From Zeugodacus cucurbitae (taxonomy: Eukaryota > Arthropoda > Insecta > Diptera > Tephritidae), in the NCBI RefSeq assembly GCF_028554725.1, contig NC_071668.1, forward strand, positions 55,471,732-55,535,731: a stretch of 64,000 bases of DNA. Reading direction: 5' to 3'. The position numbers and the translations under genes were made by a program. Below the pieces are notes generated by a model, which was not told the origin of the DNA, made no database searches, and worked only from the letters and a program-made list of their open reading frames with translations. Positions 57,627 to 64,000 of the stretch are shown here, piece by piece. How positions within the stretch are numbered: the first letter of the stretch is position 1; each line of letters starts with the position of its first letter.

Positions 57627-59037
57627 ATTCATAACTTTAAAATACTTCTTTAAACGAACAAAAAAGGTATTATATATTTTTATCATACACTGTACGCCTG
57701 TCTAATCGTACACAAAGCAACTCGAGATGACAATTGCGAGTGTGAGCAGCTTAAACAAACTGGTTTTTCTGTAGTTTGCCGCAACAGCTGATTTCTACAA
57801 CGTTTGTGACATAGAGTTTGCAACATTATTGCACTTAAATAAATACATATTTTATTTGTAAACGATGTGAACTCAAACAAATGTGATAATACAATAATGA
57901 TGACTATTTCATAAAATCAGATATCAATCTAATATAAATCCATTTTACTCTAGGAAATTGCCCACATATTTATTATTTAACCATACGGATCTCTATAAAC
58001 AACGTATTCACTATGCGTTGAAATTCCATTATGAAAAGCGGACTTGAATATCTACGTCATGGGAAACACCTAAAGTTCATTTACTCTAATCTAGTCATGC
58101 TATTTCAACAGCTGTAAGACACTTTATTGTATTAGATGCTGCTATTCAGCACGTTTGTTCCGTCATAAATTTCATTCAGTTTGAGTTCCGGTTGAGTAAT
58201 TCCAAATGAATGTTTAGAGCAAATAAAAATTACGCTATAATGTTGCTATTTGAATGTAGGCATATTTAAGTAAGCAATGAATGAATCAGTATGTCGGTGA
58301 AATAATGAGATTGAAATAAAATAGAATAAAACAAATAGATTGGCTGAAAAATAAATATGTAAATCTAATGATTCTCTTTTGTATTACAATTTTCTTATCG
58401 GTAAGAAGTTGTCTTAGAAAAATTTTTGTAAATTTTTTGTCTAAAAGTGTAGAATATTTCAACTTTTATAATTTCAACTACACTCTATAATTTTACAAGT
58501 AATATTACCACATATCCCGACAAAAATTTTATAGTTGACTTGTTATTGTGTCATTGGCTTTCAAAATTTTTGCTATTCTCTCGACTTTCCTGTATTAATC
58601 TTGTGATGATGATTATTTTGTATGTGAACGGTTGTCCAAAGGATGACAACTTATTGCTAATAAAAATAGAAAGCGACTAAAGAGGCTGCTCTTAAATATT
58701 GCAAACAGATGTTTAATTCATTTTTATAAATATTTATAAGCAAACAATGGTTAAGTTCTCATGCCGCTGACCATTGCAAAGAATCGCATGAATTTTAGGT
58801 GTGGAACTACGTTCAGCTGTTAGTAATAATAAAAAATATTGAATTAAACATTCGACATTAGACCAAACTGTGAGTCAATTGCAGTCATGCAGAAAGACGG
58901 TGAACGTCGAATTAGTTATAGAAAGGTATATAAAGGCCACAAAGTGTTTAATTTAACAATTCCACTTAGTATCAATGAAATAACTTAAATATTAATCGTA
59001 ATATTCTTTACAAAGTCGAACAGACGAGCATATATAT
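57627..59037. other. No gene seen
   Basis: Short ORFs only. A TATA box-like word at 58,927 is listed separately. Confidence 0.5.
58927..58935 (+). promoter_or_regulatory. TATA box-like sequence
   Basis: 'tatataaag' in the context 'ggtatataaaggcc' matches the fly TATA consensus well, better than the many AT words around it. No ORF follows within 300 bp; a MITE begins at 59,038. It may be chance, or a remnant promoter. Confidence 0.25.
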
Positions 59038-59525
59038 AGCGTTTTTAGACAGGAGCTAATTGATCAATTGACCGGCATCTTCTCGATTTAAAGGCTTATT
59101 AAGATCGATTTACATACAAAATAAAATACAGTTCAACTTCCATAACTCGAAGTTCTTCATAACTCGAATTATTGAATTGGCAATAGAAGTCAAAATTCAT
59201 ACAAATTACCTTCTGTAACTCGGAAGTCTCTCTAGCTCGAAGTTTTTTGTGGATTATGGTGATTCAAGTTAGAAAAGTTCCAAGTACGATATACATACGT
59301 TCTTTGTCTGCAATTGGCTGATTTTTTTTTTGATAAAAACAAAGCTACGGTAGATGTCGCTGCTAAAAATATTAATCAGCTGATGAAACTTACCAACTTC
59401 TTATGAAAAGAAAAACAAAAATGTGTTACAGCTGATCGGTTATCGAGTAGCCGGCAGTATAAAAAGCAAAAAAGTTTCTAAATGTAAATTTTAATTGATC
59501 AATTAATTTGGCTGTCTAAAACGCT
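59038..59525. mobile_element. MITE-like element with palindrome-bearing terminal inverted repeats
   Basis: The left end 'agcgtttttagacagg' and, after a short gap, 'taattgatcaatt' (59,038-59,069) are inverted at the right end (59,493-59,525: 'aattgatcaatt' ... 'ctgtctaaaacgct'). Each arm holds the 12-bp palindrome aattgatcaatt. The ~490-bp interior is non-coding and contains three or four copies of a 'taactcgaagtt'-like word (59,140-59,240). Superfamily unknown. Confidence 0.65.
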
Positions 59526-59946
59526 GTAATGGGCGGATCTTCCAAAGTGTCTATCTCTTGAAATTTATTTTACTCGTATCGATTTGATAATTTTGGATAA
59601 TACTATAATACTGTACTATTTAATAAGACAAAAAATTTCAAATTTTGAAACGCATCTAATCCCTTAATTCAGCACATGGTCCAATTAAGCGTGATTCCTG
59701 TAATAGAACCAACTGTTCATTTAAACGAGAACAACTTGTTCAATTATACGAATATCTGTTAATTGATTCCTCGAATAATGGAACGAAAATTTGTGCAAAT
59801 TTTTATGTGCGATGAAGCGAAAATACTGTATTTTCAATTTTATATTGACATTGGCCGATAGATGCAGTATAAAATCAGACCGAAATTTGAAAATTGGTAT
59901 ATTGGTTGTAGTGGAGATAGGGGAAGGTCTGACTTATGTCATTTAC
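59526..59946. other. No gene seen
   Basis: AT-rich spacer between two MITE-like elements; no ORF or repeat recognised. Confidence 0.55.
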
Positions 59947-60365
59947 TTAAGGTGTTAGGGGTAGTCAGAGACACGTAAAAATGTCAATTTTCAGTAAAAT
60001 GGTGGCATCAGGAAATTTTTTTAGATTTTCGAGAAAAAATCTACAGGTAATTGGTCTTAAAAAATAAAAATTTGGAAAAAAAGAGCTTCGCTCCGGCCGA
60101 GGATAATTATGTATTCTAAAAGCTGTAGAAATTTCATTAAAATATATTGAGCGGAGTTACAGTTATCACCAGTTCCAAAAACATAGTTTTGAGAAAAACG
60201 CATTTTAAGTTTCACACTACGGGTTGGAGTATCTCTTTGTTATTTGTCAAATAACTCGAAAAGTAATTAACGGATCAACTTCAAATTTTTAGAGAATATT
60301 TTTAAGATATTACACTTAAATATTTAATTATATTTTGAAAATCCTGACTAGCCCTAACTCCTTAT
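59947..60365. mobile_element. MITE-like element with 'gttaggg-tagtcag' inverted ends near TTAA
   Basis: The left end reads TTAA then 'ggtgttaggggtagtcag' (59,951-59,968). The reverse complement of the right end reads 'ggagttagggctagtcag' (60,344-60,361), 16 of 18 identical. The right flank is TTAT, a one-base variant of the left TTAA, so a TTAA target (piggyBac type) is possible. The interior (~410 bp) is non-coding. Confidence 0.6.
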
Positions 60366-60659
60366 GGCATTAAACTTCGTTATGCTCTAGAAGATATTTC
60401 CAGGCAATTTTATTAAAAGAATGTATACATTGAACAATATTTTCGGGACTAGGCAAAGAAAACTTTTATTTTAGGTATATGCGGTCTCGTAGAAGCACCA
60501 ATTCTACTTATATTATATCATACCAACTATTATTAGAAATAAATGTTGTATCCTTCATTTCCTTATGATTTTCGGTATGAACAAGGTATAGTCCGATTTC
60601 AATAGCTTTATATGAGAGTTGCCACACCTTTAGAACTATTTGTGCCATATCGATATCTT
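60366..60659. other. Spacer, nothing recognised
   Basis: AT-rich, no ORF or repeat recognised. Confidence 0.5.
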
Positions 60660-61183
60660 TATAGCCTGAACAGGGTATATTAAGTTTGCCACGAAGTTTG
60701 TAACACCCAGTAGGAAGCGTCGGAGGCCCTATAAAGTATATATATAAATGATCAGTATGTTGAACTGAGTCGATTTAGCGATGTCCGTCTGTCTGTCTGT
60801 CCGTCCGTCTGTCTGCCTGTCTGTATATATACGAACTAGTCCTTCAGTTTTTAAGATATCGTTTTGAAATTTTGCAGATGTTATTTTCTCTTCAAAAAGC
60901 TGCTCATTTGTCGGAACTGCTGATATCGGACCACTATATCATATAGCTGTCTACAAACTGAACGATTGGAATCAAGGGCTTGTATGGAAAACTTCCGCAT
61001 TTTACTACATATCTTCACGAAATTTGGTGTGAGTTATTGCTCATAGAAATAATTTAATCTCCGAAAAAAATGTTCAGATCGGTTCACTATAGCATATAGC
61101 TGCCATACAAACCGAACGAATAAATGCACCTGTGAGGGGTATATTAGCTTCGGTACAGCCGAAGTTAACGTTTTTTCTTGTTT
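60660..61183 (+). mobile_element. HINE of the INE-1 core type (DINE-1-like)
   Basis: It contains 'ccctataaagtatatata', 'tgatcagtatgttga', 'gagtcgatttagcgatgtcc', a gtctgtctgtccgtccg run and 'acgaactagtccttcagttt'. In order and wording this matches the INE-1 (DINE-1) family of Drosophila as I know it. The 3' end has a hairpin 'cttcgg-tacag-ccgaag' (61,148-61,164), then 'ttaacgttttttcttgttt'. The 5' tip 'tatagcctgaacagggtata' is a degenerate inverted repeat. Non-coding. It is a different subfamily from the copies at 49,798 and 56,451 but has the same end design. Confidence 0.85.
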
Positions 61184-64000
61184 TTGCTGTTGTTGAAAAT
61201 AGTTGAAGGAGTTTGTGTAAATATTGATTATTGAAATGAAATATTTTTCACACCTTATACATACATATGTATACATTTTAAATAAAAAAGTCAATGAAAC
61301 AACTTTAATTAAAATAATACATATTTAATAAGAAGCAATGATAGATATTATGCATAAAAGTTATTTATGCAGATTTTTGCATGGAAATTAGAAAAAAATA
61401 TTATGCAAGCTGCAAGAAATATATACATACATCCATACATACATATATGTATATATATGAATGCAAACAAACAGTGTTTAGCTTCTTTATCTTATATCTA
61501 CTTGATGCGCGCTAAGTGGCTACCGTAAGCTTCCTCATAGCTTTATAAGCAACGGAGATGCTTCGCAAATATTTATTCTCAAAGTCATTTATAATTTTTT
61601 TTTAATAATTCTCCATTAATATAAATCCAACATTGTTAATCACTTGCGTCAATTGTGTTTTATTATGATGTGCGCCATGCCATTTATGCTGCGCACTATG
61701 CATGTTTGTATGGAAATATAAATTTTAATATAAATATGTATGCAATTGGATGATCACTCGCTTAATGGTGATAACAGTTGTACGCGTCAAACTGCTGTAG
61801 TGCCACAGTAGCGCTGATGTAATGCTGCGATCAGATAAGTGCATAGCTGCCGCGCAAAACTATTATGCAATACGAAATACTAAGCGGATTCCAAGCAAAA
61901 AATCAAAACACCCGTTTGCTGACGTCACAAATTAATATAAATTGTCAGCAATTTCGATTTGTAGTTGCCGCGCATTATCTTACATTTTACTGTTAAATCA
62001 GTATGTAGTTGAAAAAAGCTTTTATTCAAAGCAATTCTAAGAATTCGCTTGCATATTTATTAATGTTTGTGTGTGTGTGTATGAGTGCACTTGTCTACAG
62101 CATGGCGTGTCGGGACGCGCCCCTTTTCAACGCAAATCATCCGTAGTAACTTTTGTTTACAGTTTACGCGCCGTGGATTTTTTCGTCGTATTTTAATTGG
62201 TGATTATTTATGTATATGTATGTATGTGCAAAAGCGTTGCTCATTGTCTATGGTATATATGTACATATTGACATATTTTAATTTTTTATTTAACTAATTT
62301 GAACGACAGTTAATTTGCATGACTGCTATACTTTTGTATGTATGTTTGCCTCTGTGTATAAAAATATGAACTTATTCATATACATATACACCTGAGCAAA
62401 TCTACGAGCTGAAGTCAAATGTCAGTGGACGCAATAGTACAATTGGTTTAGTACTCTCCATTCGTACTGTTTGTATTTATGTAATCACTTAAGTCTGTAT
62501 TTTTCTGCTCAGTTAATTTACATTGCTAAATATATACACATGGGTATATTCGCACATTCAAAGTGGTATTTATTTCATGCTAATTTTCTAAGTAGAATGA
62601 ACCCGATATTTTGTATTGTTCACATCGCACGCTAATTATGATTAACATTCAGTTATAATAGTGTAAATAAGTAGGGAAATAATTCAAGATTTATTTTATA
62701 TGGTGTGCAATTAAATTAGTGTTTGAATTTATGAAAATGCATAACATTTAGAAAATGGTGATCAAAGCATTGGAATGTTGACCGCAGAATTAAATGATAT
62801 GTGGATATCGGTATTGAGATACACTAACGCTCAAATGAAAATGTTCAACGATTCTCAAAAGTGGTTAAATCTTGCAAATATCAAATCTTTCAAACATTAA
62901 ATCAAAGTTTTGTTTAAAAAAAATATATTTATTTTTATTAAAAAAATATATATATTTTATTTTAATTAAAAACCAATTAATTTAATTACCTTTAATTAAC
63001 AGAAAAATTATATTTATTTTTAAAGAAAATATGTTAATATATTTGGTTACAAAAAATGAAATAAAATCAATATACATATTTATTTTTCATAATTTTTTTT
63101 TTTAATTAAATTTATTTTTAATTTATAAAATTAATTTTTACTGAAAAACCCTAAAGAGATGTGATTTCCTAAAAATTTAATTTATTAAAAAAAATAAAGT
63201 AGTTTTTTATATTCATTTATTTTAGAAATAAAAATAAACAAATTATTTTAAATTTTTACATTAAATATTTGGCTTTTCAAGTATTACACTTTAGAACGCT
63301 AAGCCTTTTCTTATGTGTATAGATGCTCATTGTAATTAAAATGCCTCCTGACCTCGTTCTATTTTTGTTTGATAATGCTTAGTAATAAATAGTAATAAAT
63401 GTCATATTAATATTGGTCCGCAAATATTAAAAAATCTGAGAAATCCCTTTGCTTTCCAATCTTGTACACACTTGCATACATTTTCTGAAGCGCAAGCCAA
63501 GGAGACTGTTTGATGGGAAACATAAATTTAATTTCGAATTTCTTGAAATATGTGGAATTTACAACCAAATTTGTCGGCAGTGCGTTAGGAATTAGATGGT
63601 ATGTCGACTTCAAGTTCGTGTCTTAAGTCTTCTGTTTGGGAGGTACAGTGAGCGCATTTAGTTTTGCCGATCGACAAACTCTTGTTATTTTTCAACGTTT
63701 ATGTGCAAAATGCTCCATAAATGATTCCACACTAAACATTGTTTGTAAAAAGACATGTAAAGCAATGACTCTGATGAAAGGTCATTTGGATGCAAGGAAA
63801 AATTCGCAAAAACACATATGAAGTGGACTTCAGAATAGAGGGATAAAATTTTTCTGACGAAAAAAGGTTTAATCTTGACGGTTTGAATGGGTTTCAGTTT
63901 TGCCACAGAATGATGACGTCTTACATTCTATTCGGTAGTTTGAATCTCTTTAGCCTCCTGGTCTACACACAAAAAGAAAGAAGAGGACATCAGAATGCAA
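61184..64000. other. No gene seen
   Basis: AT-rich, with very A/T-rich tracts at 62,920-63,250. Short ORFs only (up to 86 codons), none with a recognisable domain. A tgtgtgtg run lies near 62,070. Confidence 0.55.

Noticed and set aside
1..64000. tRNA, rRNA or other structured RNA genes
   Set aside because: I looked for tRNA T-loop words (ggttcgaatcc and variants) with matching arms; the only similar words lie inside transposon sequence and lack a cloverleaf. A tRNAscan or Rfam run would settle this.

Overview
The window looks like nuclear DNA of a dipteran insect, most likely a tephritid-type fruit fly or close relative. It is AT-rich, with short (57-113 bp) and long introns bearing GT..AG junctions. 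It holds a fly-type Dual oxidase gene and a glucose-6-phosphatase gene. The mobile elements are typical of higher flies: LOA/Jockey-type and RTE-type LINEs, mariner/Tc1 relics, and INE-1-like Helentron derivatives. The species call is inference; no search could be run.

Layout. Bases 1-29,500 are gene-poor. They contain a ~48-bp minisatellite (2.6-3.1 kb), a TTAA-flanked MITE (7.06-7.33 kb), two less AT-rich stretches that may be regulatory or untranslated exons (9.8-11.0 and 15.0-16.4 kb), a decayed LINE tail (11.5-11.9 kb), an RTE-type LINE 3' half (16.8-18.3 kb), a Tc1-like relic (20.6-21.2 kb), a rearranged LOA-type LINE (23.3-26.4 kb) inserted at the edge of a mariner relic, and an RTE 5' fragment (26.8-27.3 kb). 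Bases 29,538-44,663 are the gene block. Three genes lie on the minus strand in tandem: an unrecognised nuclear-looking protein (274 aa), a five-exon glucose-6-phosphatase catalytic subunit (340 aa), and Duox (11 exons, all but the N-terminus). LINE copies sit between G6P and Duox and inside Duox introns. Bases 44,664-64,000 hold no confirmed host gene. They contain a young LOA-type insertion with a perfect 13-bp target-site duplication (45.4-47.1 kb), three INE-1/HINE-like elements, three MITE-like elements, and one small ORF with a signal peptide (55.45-55.67 kb) that could be the missing Duox 5' exon or a separate secreted peptide.

The genes. Duox is a membrane NADPH oxidase that makes hydrogen peroxide at epithelial surfaces. 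G6P belongs to the ER glucose-6-phosphate hydrolase family. Their shared strand looks like ordinary fly gene order rather than an operon. Most notable: in the G6P model the residue aligned with the phosphate-accepting histidine of the vertebrate enzyme (human His176) reads glutamine, while the other active-site landmarks are kept. Second, the 23.3-26.4 kb LINE has the full signature of a twin-primed (5'-inverted) insertion, with target-site duplications on both sides.
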